DNA of 64,000 nt from an uncultured Verrucomicrobiae bacterium (GTDB lineage Bacteria; Verrucomicrobiota; Verrucomicrobiia; Verrucomicrobiales; Akkermansiaceae), in the NCBI GenBank assembly GCA_937957985.1, contig CALGOH010000223.1:6897-70896 (forward strand), in the 5' to 3' direction. This document shows, one piece after another, positions 19,593 to 29,194 of the stretch. Below the pieces are notes generated by a model. It was not told the origin of the DNA and did no database searches. It saw only the letters and a list, made by a program, of their open reading frames with translations. Every line of letters starts with the position of its first letter. Positions within the stretch are counted from its first letter, which is position 1. Both the position numbers and the translations under genes were made by a program.

Positions 19593-22280
19593 CTACTCTC
19601 CGGCCCGCACCCGGGCGAACACGCGTTCCTCTCCGGACGGCAGCGGAAACACCAGCTCCGCCTCCTGCCCCTCCACCGTCGTCGAGTGGTCCCAGCTCGC
19701 GAGATCGTCGCACCACTCGATGGTGTAGATCACGCCCTCGGCTCCGGGAAAGCGCAGTTCGGAACCCCAAACCCCGGTCGTCACGCGAAGGGCAAACCTC
19801 GACGCCGCATCCAGCGGGTCGGTTCCGAAGGCGAGTTCGTCATCGTCGGACAATCCGTCATTGTCGTCGTCGGGATCGACGTCGTCGGCGAGACCGTCGC
19901 CATCCGTGTCCTCGACGAAGACCAGGCTCACGCCATTGATCGCCAGGCCTTGTGAAGGCGCGCCCGGAAGCGAGATCGTCTGGCTGGCGTTCAGTGAACC
20001 CGGGCTGTGCGGCACGCCGTAGTCAAAGCGCACCCAGGTGAAATCCGAAGGACTCGTTCCACTCCCGGTCCGCCCCAGCGCCCGCTCTCCAACCGGGGTG
20101 CTGGTTGATCCTTGAAACACGCCGACATCCACCGAGGTCATGCCAACAGCCGGACCTCCGAGCGCGGTGAAGCTCCCCCGGTATGAGATGAACTCCGCAA
20201 CCGTTCCGTCCACCACCAGTGCAAAGCCCTCCGGTTCACCGGAGCCTCCGTTCTGAATATCTTCGATCTCCTTTGAAAAGATCCGGTGCCCGGAAAGGGT
20301 GGGCTCACCCCCGACGAAGCCCGCCAGGTCATGAACCACGCCATACGGAGTGCCGCTGCTCCCGTTGTAGAGGTGCAGCTCGACCGCGGAAAGCTCTCCG
20401 GCGAACCCGGGACCGACGACCACCTCCACGAATTCGCCCTCGTCGGTGCTGTTGTTGTCATAGTGGAACTCGTTGATGAACACATCCTCCGGCAGCGGAG
20501 CGGAATCGGGTCCGGGAACGAATTCGAAGCGAAGGATGAAATCCCCACCCGGAGGAATCGACAGGCCTTGGATCCGGGCGGACCGCTGGGTGGGCATGCC
20601 TCCCGCCACGGGTCCGTCGGGAAGATCCGTGCGGGCTTCGAAGGTCAGCAGCGGGATCGGAACGACTCCCGCGCCGGTCTCCAGTTCGACCTCGATCCGG
20701 TCGGCGGCACCACCAAAGGAGGATCGCCACTGCTCGGCCTCGTAAGACACGTCGAGGATGGTCAGGGGCACCGCGGTGGCGTTGGTGCAGGTCGTTTCCA
20801 GGACCATGCCCGAGCCATCGCTGACAAACCCGACGGCATCCTCGCCCCCCGCGCCGTAGGCTCTCGCACCCGGAGACGCCGAACTTCCGTCGTCGGCCCC
20901 CAGCCACGGCACGCCGCCGCCCGACCACGGCGCGGGATCGTGTGCGCCGCCGAAGCCATCGAAGTGCTCGACGATCACCCCGCCGGGTTGGGAAATGGCG
21001 TAACCGGCGTCAGCGTCGAGCAACTGCACCTCGACCTCGGCCGGGGCATAGCCGGTTGCCGTCGCGGTGAAGGTGACCGTGCGCGTCCCGTCGAAGAGGA
21101 AGTTCCGTGAAGTCGAAACCGCGGTGGAGGACGTCGTTCCGCCCATCGGGATCGAAACGCTCGCATCCACCGGCACCGCCGCCGTGTCGTCCGAGGAAAA
21201 CATCACCGTCACCGCATCCGCGGCGGGTTCGGCGAGCGTGACGGTCAGTGTCAGGCTTCCGTCCGGGCCGCCCTCCGAAATGCTCGCGGCGGAGGCGGCG
21301 AGCGCGAGGTTGAAGGGGTCCTGATCGAGCTGGAAATCCCCGAAGACCGCGAAGTGGTCCGACGCGTCGGCACTGGTGCCGGCCGCCAGCGGCGATCCGG
21401 ATTTCGGCAGGCCATCGCCATTCGAGACATCCAGCACCGAGTTGTAGATCTCCGTCGCGTGGGGGCGTCCGGCCAGCCCGGGCGACACCATGATCAGGTC
21501 GAGCGTCTGGCCGAAGTCGTAGGTCGCGTCGTCGCCGTCGAGCTGACGCGGATCGAGCAAGGTCGGCATCGGGCTGCCGAAGTACGACAGCATGTTCGTC
21601 GAGTAGCTGACCGGGAAGCCGACGTCGCTTCCGAGCACGTAGCTTCCCGGCAACCCGGACGGCAGCTCGTCGAAGCTGCGGTCGATCCCCGAGGGATTGA
21701 AGTCGCCGAGGATGATGAAGTTGTCCGACGCACCGAACCCCGACGTGGACAAGTGCGCCGCCAGCCGCCGCATCTCGATCGCCCGGCGGAAGCGGTCCCT
21801 CGTCAGCGTCCCCGACTTGAGATGCGCCGAGATCAGCAGCGGATCATTGTCCGTACCCGGCACGTCCACGACCACCGCGGGGCTGTGACGCGAGATCTCC
21901 TTCGCTCCGGGCGGAGACAAGATCGAGGTGGTGGAAACGAAAGGGTAGCGCGACAGGAACGCGACCCTCAGGCTGGTGTCGAAGTTCCCCGAGTTGCTCC
22001 CCTCGAACCGGTAGGGCAAACCGAGCAAGGTCCCGAGCGCGTCGAGGTCGCCCTCGTTGATGTCCGAGGTGTGGACCTCCTGCAGCGCCACCACGTCGGC
22101 ATCGATGCGGGCGAGGATCGCGGCGACGCTGTCGAAGTCGACCGTGCCCGGCGCATCGAGCGCGTAGTCGGGCCAGCCGTCCTCGTTGCGATGGGTCTCG
22201 ATGTTGAAGGTCGCCACACGCAGCGGCACCGCCATCACGGCGGTGGCCAGCAAAAGGATCACGACAGCCGGACGCAGCAT
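19593..22280 (-). CDS. Large secreted endonuclease/exonuclease/phosphatase-family protein
   Basis: The 895-residue product has a signal peptide (VVILLLATAVMA) and then an EEP domain over residues about 18-320, with VATFNIETH, VVALQEVHTS, ISAHLKSGT, ILGDFNPSG and the terminal S-D-H-F. These are the metal and catalytic residues of DNase I-like hydrolases. After it come a Calx-beta-like segment, a lamin-tail-like domain (INEFHYDNNSTDEGEFVEVV), and calcium-binding type repeats (DTDGDGLADDVDPDDDNDG). It is thus an extracellular nuclease or phosphodiesterase with adhesion modules. The ATG at 22280 begins the signal peptide. Divergent from a sulfatase gene. Confidence 0.8.
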   Translation of the reverse strand: MLRPAVVILLLATAVMAVPLRVATFNIETHRNEDGWPDYALDAPGTVDFDSVAAILARIDADVVALQEVHTSDINEGDLDALGTLLGLPYRFEGSNSGNFDTSLRVAFLSRYPFVSTTSILSPPGAKEISRHSPAVVVDVPGTDNDPLLISAHLKSGTLTRDRFRRAIEMRRLAAHLSTSGFGASDNFIILGDFNPSGIDRSFDELPSGLPGSYVLGSDVGFPVSYSTNMLSYFGSPMPTLLDPRQLDGDDATYDFGQTLDLIMVSPGLAGRPHATEIYNSVLDVSNGDGLPKSGSPLAAGTSADASDHFAVFGDFQLDQDPFNLALAASAASISEGGPDGSLTLTVTLAEPAADAVTVMFSSDDTAAVPVDASVSIPMGGTTSSTAVSTSRNFLFDGTRTVTFTATATGYAPAEVEVQLLDADAGYAISQPGGVIVEHFDGFGGAHDPAPWSGGGVPWLGADDGSSASPGARAYGAGGEDAVGFVSDGSGMVLETTCTNATAVPLTILDVSYEAEQWRSSFGGAADRIEVELETGAGVVPIPLLTFEARTDLPDGPVAGGMPTQRSARIQGLSIPPGGDFILRFEFVPGPDSAPLPEDVFINEFHYDNNSTDEGEFVEVVVGPGFAGELSAVELHLYNGSSGTPYGVVHDLAGFVGGEPTLSGHRIFSKEIEDIQNGGSGEPEGFALVVDGTVAEFISYRGSFTALGGPAVGMTSVDVGVFQGSTSTPVGERALGRTGSGTSPSDFTWVRFDYGVPHSPGSLNASQTISLPGAPSQGLAINGVSLVFVEDTDGDGLADDVDPDDDNDGLSDDDELAFGTDPLDAASRFALRVTTGVWGSELRFPGAEGVIYTIEWCDDLASWDHSTTVEGQEAELVFPLPSGEERVFARVRAGE

Positions 22281-22362
22281 CGCGCGTGCATAGACCCGGC
22301 CGCGTTCGCTGTCGATCCAACTGGGGCGAAAAAGACGCCACTCCGCGCGAGTATGCTCGCCC

Positions 22363-23769
22363 ATGCCGCTTCGTCTCCTTGCCGCCGTCATGTCCCTGAT
22401 CGGCCTGCCCGCCCTGGCCGCCGACCGGCCCAACGTCCTGCTGATCTGCGTCGACGACCTCCGGCCCGAGCTCGGCTGTTACGGAGTCGATTACATCAGA
22501 TCACCGAACATCGACCGACTGGCGGACGAGGGTGTGCTTTTCCGAAACCACTACGTCCAGGCACCCACCTGCGGAGCCTCGCGCTACACCCTGCTCACCG
22601 GCACCTACGACCGGAACAACGGCGGAAACGGCGCACTCTTCGCTCGGGCGAATCGCCTCAAGGAGCCGCCCGCGCAGCCCTCCCTGCCACGATTCTTCCG
22701 CGATCAGGGCTACGTCACCGTCTCGATCGGCAAGGTCAGCCACCATCCCGGCGGCCGCGGCGGACCGGACTGGGATGAGCCGTCGAAACCCGAGATGCCC
22801 GGGGCCTGGAGCCGCCATCTCCAACCGACGGGAGCATGGAAGCATCCGCGCGGCGTCATGCACGGGCTCGCCCACGGCGAAATCCGGAACCGGGCCGGCG
22901 ACATGGCCGTCTATCAGGCCGAGCCGGGCACCGACGACATCTACCCGGACGGCCTCACCACCGAGACCGCATTGGGTCAGCTCGAGCATTTGAAGCAGTC
23001 CGGCAAGCCCTTCTTCCTCGCCGTCGGCATCATCCGTCCGCACCTCCCCTTCGGCGCGCCGAAGAAGTACCTCGATCTCTACGAAGGCATCGACCTGCCG
23101 CCCATCCCCCACCCCGACAAGCCCGCGGGCAAGACCACCTGGCACGGCTCCGGCGAGTTCATGAAATACAAGCGCTGGGGAAAGGATCCGCGCAAGGACG
23201 GCGACTTCGCCACCGAGGTGCGCCGCCACTACGCCGCCTGCGTGAGCTACGCCGACGCCCAGGTCGGTCGATTGCTCGACCGGCTCGAAACCCTCGTCCT
23301 CGAAGACGACACGCTCGTCGTCCTGTGGGGCGACCACGGCTGGCACCTCGGCGAGCACGCGGTGTGGGGCAAGCACACGCTTTTCGAGGAATCGCTCCGG
23401 TCGCCGCTCATCATCCGCGCGCCCGGAATGAAGAATCCCGGGGCCGCCCCCTCGGCCATCGTCGAAACCCTCGACGTCTATCCCACGCTCTGCGAACTCG
23501 CCGGACTCGAGGGGCCCGGATTTCTCGACGGCGAAAGCCTCGTCCCGCTGATGAAGGACCCCGGCAGGACCGGCGGCACGGCCATCGCCTACCACAACCG
23601 CGCCACCACCATCCGCACCGACGACCACCGCCTGATCATCCACCGCGACGGCACCGCCGAACTCTACGATCACCGGTCCGCGGAGGGCGAGACCAAGAAC
23701 ATCGCCGGAGAAAAGCCCGAGGTGGTCGCGGAGTTGCGCGAGCAGATCGACGGGCGCCTGAAGCGCTGA
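22363..23769 (+). CDS. Secreted sulfatase, iduronate-2-sulfatase-like
   Basis: The 468-residue product has a signal peptide ending near ALAA and then the sulfatase start [19 protein letters not shown] with the metal-binding D-D. Cys70 in T-C-G-A-S-R fits C-x-[PA]-x-R, where the Cys is converted to formylglycine. [10 protein letters not shown] and [11 protein letters not shown] supply other active-site residues and resemble iduronate-2-sulfatase/choline-sulfatase types. It removes sulfate from polysaccharides in the periplasm or outside. Such enzymes are abundant in marine Verrucomicrobia. A formylglycine-generating enzyme is not seen in this window. Confidence 0.92.
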   Translation: MPLRLLAAVMSLIGLPALAADRPNVLLICVDDLRPELGCYGVDYIRSPNIDRLADEGVLFRNHYVQAPTCGASRYTLLTGTYDRNNGGNGALFARANRLKEPPAQPSLPRFFRDQGYVTVSIGKVSHHPGGRGGPDWDEPSKPEMPGAWSRHLQPTGAWKHPRGVMHGLAHGEIRNRAGDMAVYQAEPGTDDIYPDGLTTETALGQLEHLKQSGKPFFLAVGIIRPHLPFGAPKKYLDLYEGIDLPPIPHPDKPAGKTTWHGSGEFMKYKRWGKDPRKDGDFATEVRRHYAACVSYADAQVGRLLDRLETLVLEDDTLVVLWGDHGWHLGEHAVWGKHTLFEESLRSPLIIRAPGMKNPGAAPSAIVETLDVYPTLCELAGLEGPGFLDGESLVPLMKDPGRTGGTAIAYHNRATTIRTDDHRLIIHRDGTAELYDHRSAEGETKNIAGEKPEVVAELREQIDGRLKR

Positions 23770-23781
23770 AGGAAAAGAGCG

Positions 23782-24168
23782 GCCGCTCCCCTGTAAGCCG
23801 GATTCTGTTCCCCCCGCCTTTGCGGGGTTCGACGATCATTTCTCTATGCGACTAATACCCGGGGATTCGACGGGCGGGCGACCCTTCCCCTGTTCTGTCT
23901 TGCACCGCGCGGGGTTTGCCGTGCCACCGTCGTTGCCTCCGGCGCGGTGGGCTCTTACCCCACCTTTTCACCCTTACCCAGCCCCACTTTTGCGATGAAG
24001 GTCTTCATCGCAAAAGTGGGGCTGGGCGGTTTGTTTTCTGCTGCACTTTCCGTCCGGGCTCCTCGCGGAGACCCGTCCCCCGTTTTCACGAGGCACGCTG
24101 CCCTGTGGTGTCCGGACTTTCCTCTGCCGGATTCCGAAGAAGCCGACAGCGATCGCCCGGGGAGCGGC
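23782..24168 (-). ncRNA. rnpB: RNase P RNA with enlarged P9-position helix
   Basis: The minus strand contains the universally conserved segments gaggaaagtccggac (complement near 24110-24125), ggtaagggtgaaaaggtg, ggtaagagcccacc, and the 3' portion ending in ccggctta. The ends pair as a 10-bp P1 (gccgctcccc at the 5' end with ggggagcggc at the 3' end), which fixes the boundaries. It is the catalytic RNA that matures tRNA 5' ends. Between the aaaccgcc segment and ggtaagggtg, where P9 lies in E. coli, there is a 50-nt perfect inverted repeat instead of a short hairpin. Confidence 0.93.
23977..24026. repeat. 24-bp perfect inverted repeat inside rnpB
   Basis: Arms 23977-24000 and 24003-24026 are exact reverse complements separated by two bases. 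The sequence contains ccccacttttgcgatgaag and its complement. It occupies the P9 position of RNase P RNA and is far longer than a normal P9. Confidence 0.9.
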
Positions 24169-24355
24169 GCGGGAGCTTCGCTCCGGAAGTTCAGAGTTCC
24201 AAGTGCCAAGTTCCGGGGAGCGAAGTTGCTCGCCCGCCATTGGAGGCAGCGCGCCCCCGCGCTGCGACCGTCACGGCGGACCCCACCCTGGCAACCAAAC
24301 GGCACCCCGCCAGCAGCCTCACCTCCGCGGGACGGGGGCGCCCCGCCTCCAAGCC

Positions 24356-24901
24356 TCAGCCGACCCACCAGATGTCGATGAACAGCCACGCGATCATGAT
24401 CACGCCGATGATCACCTTCACCACGAGGTTGGCGAGCGTCCCCACCGCCGAGCCGACGCCGGAGATCACCGCGGGCTTCGTTTCCTGCTTCGCAAAGATC
24501 GCCTCGAAGGCATAGGCGCCCACCAATGGCCCCACGAGCAGTCCGAAAGGCATGAAGAACATGCCGGCGATGCCGCCGACAATGGCCCCGGCGGCGCCCC
24601 ATTTCGTGCCCCCGAACCACTTCGCGCCCGCCGCCCCGCTGAAGAAGTCGAAGGCCTGGCCGATCGCCAGCAACAGGCCCAGCACCACAAAGGTCCACCA
24701 TTCCGCCCCCGAGTCCCGCTCAAGCAGCCACCCGAGGGTCAGCCGGTGGGACACGGCGGCGAGGAAGATCATCAGGTGCCCGGGAATGACCGGAATGAAA
24801 CATCCGGCGAAGCCGATCACGACCAGACTGACGGTGACGACCCACGCGCCGCCGACGCTGAGCCCGTACCATCCGCCCCATTCACTGATCGCTTCCCACA
24901 C
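24356..24901 (-). CDS. DUF456 family membrane protein
   Basis: The product of about 181 residues has five to six membrane segments with glycine-rich connectors: GCFIPVIPGHLMIFLAAVSH, FFSGAAGAKWFGGTKWGAAG and MFFMPFGLLVGPLVGAYAFE. The P-x-x-P-G turn and the GAKxxGxxxxG pattern are characteristic of DUF456, whose function is unknown. A GTG at 24901 is taken as start; another GTG at 24946 would add 15 residues without similarity. The gene follows rnpB on the same strand after about 190 bp of spacer containing ttccaagt-type short repeats. Confidence 0.75.
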   Translation of the reverse strand: MWEAISEWGGWYGLSVGGAWVVTVSLVVIGFAGCFIPVIPGHLMIFLAAVSHRLTLGWLLERDSGAEWWTFVVLGLLLAIGQAFDFFSGAAGAKWFGGTKWGAAGAIVGGIAGMFFMPFGLLVGPLVGAYAFEAIFAKQETKPAVISGVGSAVGTLANLVVKVIIGVIMIAWLFIDIWWVG

Positions 24902-25010
24902 GCCGCAACCGCTAGGCGCTCGACCTCCGGAATGCAACCCCGCCACTCCTCCAATCCGGTCGGCAGTTTCTACTCAGGATCCGGGCGTTTCCGTCGTAGT
25001 CTCCCCCAGC

Positions 25011-25448
25011 GTGTTCTCCAAGACCCGCCAACTCCTGCGCGGCATGTCCGCTCCCTTCAGGCTCGCCTGGCTGTTGCTGGTCGCGGGAATGGTCCTGTTT
25101 GTCGGCGGCTCGCTCCCGCTCGGCTGGCCGACGTCCTGGGCGGGCGTGGCCTGCCTTGTTCTGGGCATCCTCGTCACCGCGCTTTCGTCCCGCGACCGCG
25201 ACGACCCCCGCTCGACCGATGGCGCGTTCCGCGGCGGGGTGTTCGTCTCGATGCTGCTCACCCCGACCGTGGTCTTGTTGATCTTTGCCGTGCTGATCGG
25301 ATTCTGCGGGCTGATCGTCGGACTGATCGCGGGATTCGGGGCTCAACTCCTTCTCGTCTGCATCCGCATGCTGCTGATGGCCATGGTTGTTAGTTTCGTG
25401 ACCGGCATCCCCGCGTACGCCAGCCTTCCGCGGCGCACCCATTCCTGA
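25011..25448 (+). CDS. Small integral membrane protein
   Basis: The 145-residue product has about three to four hydrophobic helices (LAWLLLVAGMVLFVGGSL, WAGVACLVLGILVTAL, TVVLLIFAVLIGFCGLIVGL) separated by a short charged loop RDRDDPRST. GTG at 25011 is the start chosen; ATG at 25044 is an alternative. No family is recognised. It ends four bases before a DUF4230 gene, so the two are likely co-transcribed. Confidence 0.55.
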   Translation: MFSKTRQLLRGMSAPFRLAWLLLVAGMVLFVGGSLPLGWPTSWAGVACLVLGILVTALSSRDRDDPRSTDGAFRGGVFVSMLLTPTVVLLIFAVLIGFCGLIVGLIAGFGAQLLLVCIRMLLMAMVVSFVTGIPAYASLPRRTHS

Positions 25449-25452
25449 ACGC

Positions 25453-26118
25453 ATGTCGCATCACCCCGAGATCTGGAAAACCGTCCGCTGGCTCGCCCTG
25501 CTGGCCGCGGTCGTGCTGCTCGCCTTCTTCGGTCTCCGCAGCATCAACAAGGCGGTCGGCGGCACCACCTCCGGGCTTGAACGCGGCCTCGACAAGGTGC
25601 TCGGCGCGCTGACGAATTCCGACACGCGGATCGTGGAGGGCCGGGCCGAGGTGGTCTCGCGCAACGAGATCAGCGAGCTTTCCCTGCTGGAACTCCGGAT
25701 GTCCGCAACCCGCAGCTACGAGAACGAGGCGTTCATCCTGAAATACCTTTCCGCCGGCACCAAGAAGCTGATCATCCGCGGCGACTACCGGGTGACCGCC
25801 GGCTACCGGCTCGAGCCGGGCGTGTCGCTGCAGGTCGAGGACGGCGTGCCGGTCGCCCGCTTTCCCGAGCCCGCCATCCTCGGCGTCGAACTGATCGACT
25901 TCGAGGTGCTCAGCGAAAAGGACGGATGGTGGAATGGTGTCACCGCCGCCGACCGGGCCACGTTGCTGCGGGAACTGCGCCAGCAGATGCGCATGGAGGC
26001 GACCAAGAGCGGCGCTCTCGACCTCGTCGACAGCACCCTGCGTTCGCGGTTGAAGGATCTCGTCGGCACGGCGGACGTGCGCGTCGAGCGACCGGCCAAG
26101 GACACCGCAGCACCCTGA
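25453..26118 (+). CDS. DUF4230 family membrane-anchored protein
   Basis: The 221-residue product has one N-terminal transmembrane helix (LALLAAVVLLAFFGL) and a periplasmic-side domain with EISELSLLELRMSATRSYEN, KKLIIRGDYRVTAGYRL and a C-terminal amphipathic helix with LRELRQQMRMEA. This matches the DUF4230 pattern, a widespread domain of unknown function with a conserved beta sheet followed by a helix. It is spaced five bases from the preceding small membrane protein and followed by a sulfatase gene, so the three may be co-expressed. Confidence 0.7.
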   Translation: MSHHPEIWKTVRWLALLAAVVLLAFFGLRSINKAVGGTTSGLERGLDKVLGALTNSDTRIVEGRAEVVSRNEISELSLLELRMSATRSYENEAFILKYLSAGTKKLIIRGDYRVTAGYRLEPGVSLQVEDGVPVARFPEPAILGVELIDFEVLSEKDGWWNGVTAADRATLLRELRQQMRMEATKSGALDLVDSTLRSRLKDLVGTADVRVERPAKDTAAP

Positions 26119-26171
26119 CGCTACCACACGAAGTTGATAGCTCGGCCCGGCCGGCACCGTTGAAGGCCGAC

Positions 26172-27716
26172 ATGCTCCGTTGCTTGCTTTTCCTGGCCAC
26201 CGTCGCCTCTTCGCTCGCCGCCGCGACGCCGAACGTCGTCGTGATCCTCGCCGACGACATGGGCGTCGGCGACGTCTCCCACAACGGCGGCAAGGCATCC
26301 ACCCCCCACCTCGACCGCCTTGCGAAGGAAGGCATGCGTTTCACCGACGCCCACAGTGCCTCCTCGGTCTGCACGCCGACGCGCTACGCGCTGGTCACCG
26401 GCCGCTACAACTGGCGCTCGCCTCTCAAGAACGGCGTGCTCTGGGGTCCCAGCGAGGCCTTGATCCGGAACGGGGAAACAACCATCGCCGCATTTCTCGG
26501 AAAGCACGGATACCAGTCGTCGGTCATCGGCAAATGGCACCTCGGTCTCGGCTGGGCGAAGCTCGATGAGAAGGCGCAAGCCGCCGAGGGTCCGACCAGG
26601 GGCGTCGGCTGGGACATCGACTTCGGCAAGCCCGTGGCCAACGGCCCGACCGCGCTCGGTTTCAGCGAGGACTTCCTTTTCCCCGCCTCGCTCGACATGG
26701 CGCCCTACGTCTATCTGCGCGACGACGAGGTGATCGAGCAGCCGACCATTTCCAACGCACTCCATCCCGGACGCTGGGGCCCGGCGGTCAAGGGCATGGA
26801 GGCCGCGCAGTGCCTCGGTGACTTCGCGCGCGAGGCCCGGGCGTTCATCGGTCGGGCGAATGAGATGGAGAAGCCGTTCTTCCTCTACCTGCCCCTCACC
26901 TCGCCCCACACCCCCATCGCGCCGTCGGAGGCCTTCAAGGGTAGATCCGACCTCGGCCCCTACGGCGATTTCCTGATGGAGACCGACTGGGTCGTCGGCG
27001 AAGTGCTGGCCGAGCTTGACGACCGCCAGCTCGCCGAAGACACGCTGATCGTCTTCACCACCGACAACGGCTGCTCGCCGGCCGCCGGCATCCCCAAGCT
27101 CGAGGCCAAGGGACACTTCCCGAACGGCAAGCTCCGCGGCCACAAGGCGGACATCTACGAGGGCGGCCACCGCGTTCCATTCCTCGTCCGCTGGCCCGGC
27201 AAGGTGGCTGCCGGAGCGGTCAGCGACCGCACGATCTGCCAGACGGACATCTTCGCCACCGTCGCCGCCGCACTCGACCAGCCCCTCGGTGAAACCGCCG
27301 CTCCGGATTCGGTTTCCTTCCTTCCGACCCTGACCGGTGAGGCGCAGGACCCGCGCCCGGCGACCGTTCACCATTCCATCAACGGCTCCTTCGCCATTCG
27401 CAAGGGCCCGTGGAAACTGTGTCTCTGCCCCGGATCGGGAGGATGGTCCGAGCCCAAGCCGAAGCAGGCCTGGAACGACAAGAAGCTGCCTCGCGTCCAG
27501 CTTTTCAACCTCGCCGACGATCCCGGAGAAACGAAGAACCTGGAAAGCGAACATCCCGACAAGGTCGACGAGTTGATCGGGGAACTCGTCGCGCTCATCG
27601 AGCGCGGTCGCACCAGCACCGGACCGAGCCAGCCAAACAACGGCGAGATTCCTTTCCACAAGGAGTTGCTCACCAAATTTCCCGTCCTCGCCGAATCCCC
27701 TGCGATCGAGCACTGA
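26172..27716 (+). CDS. Secreted arylsulfatase
   Basis: The 514-residue product has a signal peptide (LRCLLFLATVASSLAAA) and the sulfatase core: VVVILADDMGVGD with metal aspartates, Cys67 in C-T-P-T-R (formylglycine site), GKWHLGLGW with catalytic Lys and His, and TDNGCSP with the metal Asp-Asn. This is a Cys-type arylsulfatase A-like enzyme. With the nearby iduronate-sulfatase-like protein and the secreted PA14 proteins it suggests growth on sulfated glycans. A 276-bp gene-free gap follows. Confidence 0.93.
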   Translation: MLRCLLFLATVASSLAAATPNVVVILADDMGVGDVSHNGGKASTPHLDRLAKEGMRFTDAHSASSVCTPTRYALVTGRYNWRSPLKNGVLWGPSEALIRNGETTIAAFLGKHGYQSSVIGKWHLGLGWAKLDEKAQAAEGPTRGVGWDIDFGKPVANGPTALGFSEDFLFPASLDMAPYVYLRDDEVIEQPTISNALHPGRWGPAVKGMEAAQCLGDFAREARAFIGRANEMEKPFFLYLPLTSPHTPIAPSEAFKGRSDLGPYGDFLMETDWVVGEVLAELDDRQLAEDTLIVFTTDNGCSPAAGIPKLEAKGHFPNGKLRGHKADIYEGGHRVPFLVRWPGKVAAGAVSDRTICQTDIFATVAAALDQPLGETAAPDSVSFLPTLTGEAQDPRPATVHHSINGSFAIRKGPWKLCLCPGSGGWSEPKPKQAWNDKKLPRVQLFNLADDPGETKNLESEHPDKVDELIGELVALIERGRTSTGPSQPNNGEIPFHKELLTKFPVLAESPAIEH

Positions 27717-27992
27717 AAAGGTCCGCCATAGGAGTAGGTAGTTCCTCCTTCAGGAGGTCCCGCGCCGGTCGAGCAAAGTCGGACAAGGCACAACTTCAGC
27801 GTGCCCATGGGCCTCCGGATCGACCAACCGCTGAGAGCCATTCCCCGCCGGAAGAATGGTCGCGCGTTTCGCATCCACGACCGGGACGGTCGTGCCACTG
27901 GAAGGCCTGGATGACCTTTCTCAAAATATAGATCCCCGATCTTCCAAAGATACGTGGTCAACAACCCCTCGCGTCCGTGAACCTGACACGAC
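27717..27992. other. Gene-free gap between sulfatase and ftsW
   Basis: No real gene is seen. It contains a palindrome (cctccttcaggagg, about 27744-27757) and imperfect inverted segments near 27890 (cgaccgggacggtcg). It separates the sulfatase from the convergent end of the dcw operon and may hold both transcripts' ends, but no classical U-tract terminator is evident. Confidence 0.45.
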
Positions 27993-29141
27993 TCAGAGCC
28001 GCACCTCGTAGGTCTTGCGGGCGGTGAGGCCGGGCTCGGGACGCTGGTCGAGGCGAGAGCGGCGGTGGATGCCGCACAGCAGGCCGACCGAGGCGAGCGT
28101 GAACACGAGGTTGGTGCCGCCGTAGCTGACGAAGGGCAGCGGCAGGCCGGTGTTGGGCAGCACGGCGGTGGTCACGGCGATGTTGACCATCGCCGGCACC
28201 ACGATCACGGCGGTGAGTCCGATCGCGAGGCAGCGATTGAAGACGTTCGAGGCGTGAATGGCGATCCCCGCCCCGGCGACGGCGATCACCACGTAGCACA
28301 GCACCGTGGCCAGCGTGCCGAAAAGTCCGAGTTCCTCGCCGATGTTCGGAAAGATGAAGTCGGTGTGCGCGTACGGCATGTGCCCGAACTTCTCGAAGCC
28401 GTTGCCGAGTCCCTGGCCCTTGACGCCGCCGTTGCCGAAGGCGAGCAGCGCCCGCCACTGCTGCAGGCCCTTGTGCATCTGGTGGTAGGGATCCTCGAGG
28501 TTCATCCAGGCCTCGATACGGCTCCAGCGGTTCTCGTTGGACCGGACGAGAAAGTAAAAGCCCGTGGCGCCGGCCAGCAGCGTCGGGACCAGGAAGACAA
28601 GCCGCACGCCCGCCGTGAAAAGCACCGCGAATCCGGCGGCGCCCAGGCCGACGGCGGTGCCCATGTCGGTTTCGAAAAGGATCAGCAGGAACGGAATACC
28701 CAGCAGGATGCCGGGCACGACGAAGCCCTTCCAAAAGGTCGGGATCTCCGTCTGCCAGCGGGCGAACCAGCCGGCGAGGCCGATCATCGTCAGCGCCTTG
28801 GCCACCTCGGAGGGCTGGAAGCGGTTGACCACCGGAAAGTGGATCCAGCGCCGTTCGCCGTTGATGTCGGCCGCCACGCCGGGCACGTAGCAGAGGGCCA
28901 ACAGCAGGCATCCGCCCAGCAGCAGCCACGGCCAGATCCGCCGCAGGTGGTCGGGATTCAGCGTCGCGAGAAAGAACGCCCCGATCACCCCTGCAACCGC
29001 CATCCAACTCTGGCGCGCGAAGAAGTAGTAAGGTTCCTCCGCGCCCTGCACCCACGCGCTGGTGCTCGCCAGCATCACCAGCCCGAGCGCCACCAGCGTC
29101 GCGACGGCGGCGCAGAGGGCGAGGTTCAGGTAACGGGGCAT
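27993..29141 (-). CDS. ftsW: SEDS-family peptidoglycan glycosyltransferase FtsW
   Basis: The 382-residue product has ten hydrophobic segments and conserved SEDS motifs: INGERRWIHFP (with the RRW), RFQPSEVAKAL, HTDFIFPNIGEELG with the catalytic-site region, and LPFVSYGGTNLVFTLASVG. FtsW polymerises lipid II at the septum together with FtsI. It is the last gene of the dcw operon here; murG and murC, which usually follow, are absent from the window. FtsW is preferred over RodA because of its position and the adjacent division genes. Confidence 0.93.
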   Translation of the reverse strand: MPRYLNLALCAAVATLVALGLVMLASTSAWVQGAEEPYYFFARQSWMAVAGVIGAFFLATLNPDHLRRIWPWLLLGGCLLLALCYVPGVAADINGERRWIHFPVVNRFQPSEVAKALTMIGLAGWFARWQTEIPTFWKGFVVPGILLGIPFLLILFETDMGTAVGLGAAGFAVLFTAGVRLVFLVPTLLAGATGFYFLVRSNENRWSRIEAWMNLEDPYHQMHKGLQQWRALLAFGNGGVKGQGLGNGFEKFGHMPYAHTDFIFPNIGEELGLFGTLATVLCYVVIAVAGAGIAIHASNVFNRCLAIGLTAVIVVPAMVNIAVTTAVLPNTGLPLPFVSYGGTNLVFTLASVGLLCGIHRRSRLDQRPEPGLTARKTYEVRL

Positions 29142-29194
29142 GGCGTGAGGCGTGCGAAGCGCTTGGAACTTGGACTTTCTTACTTGGAACTTCT

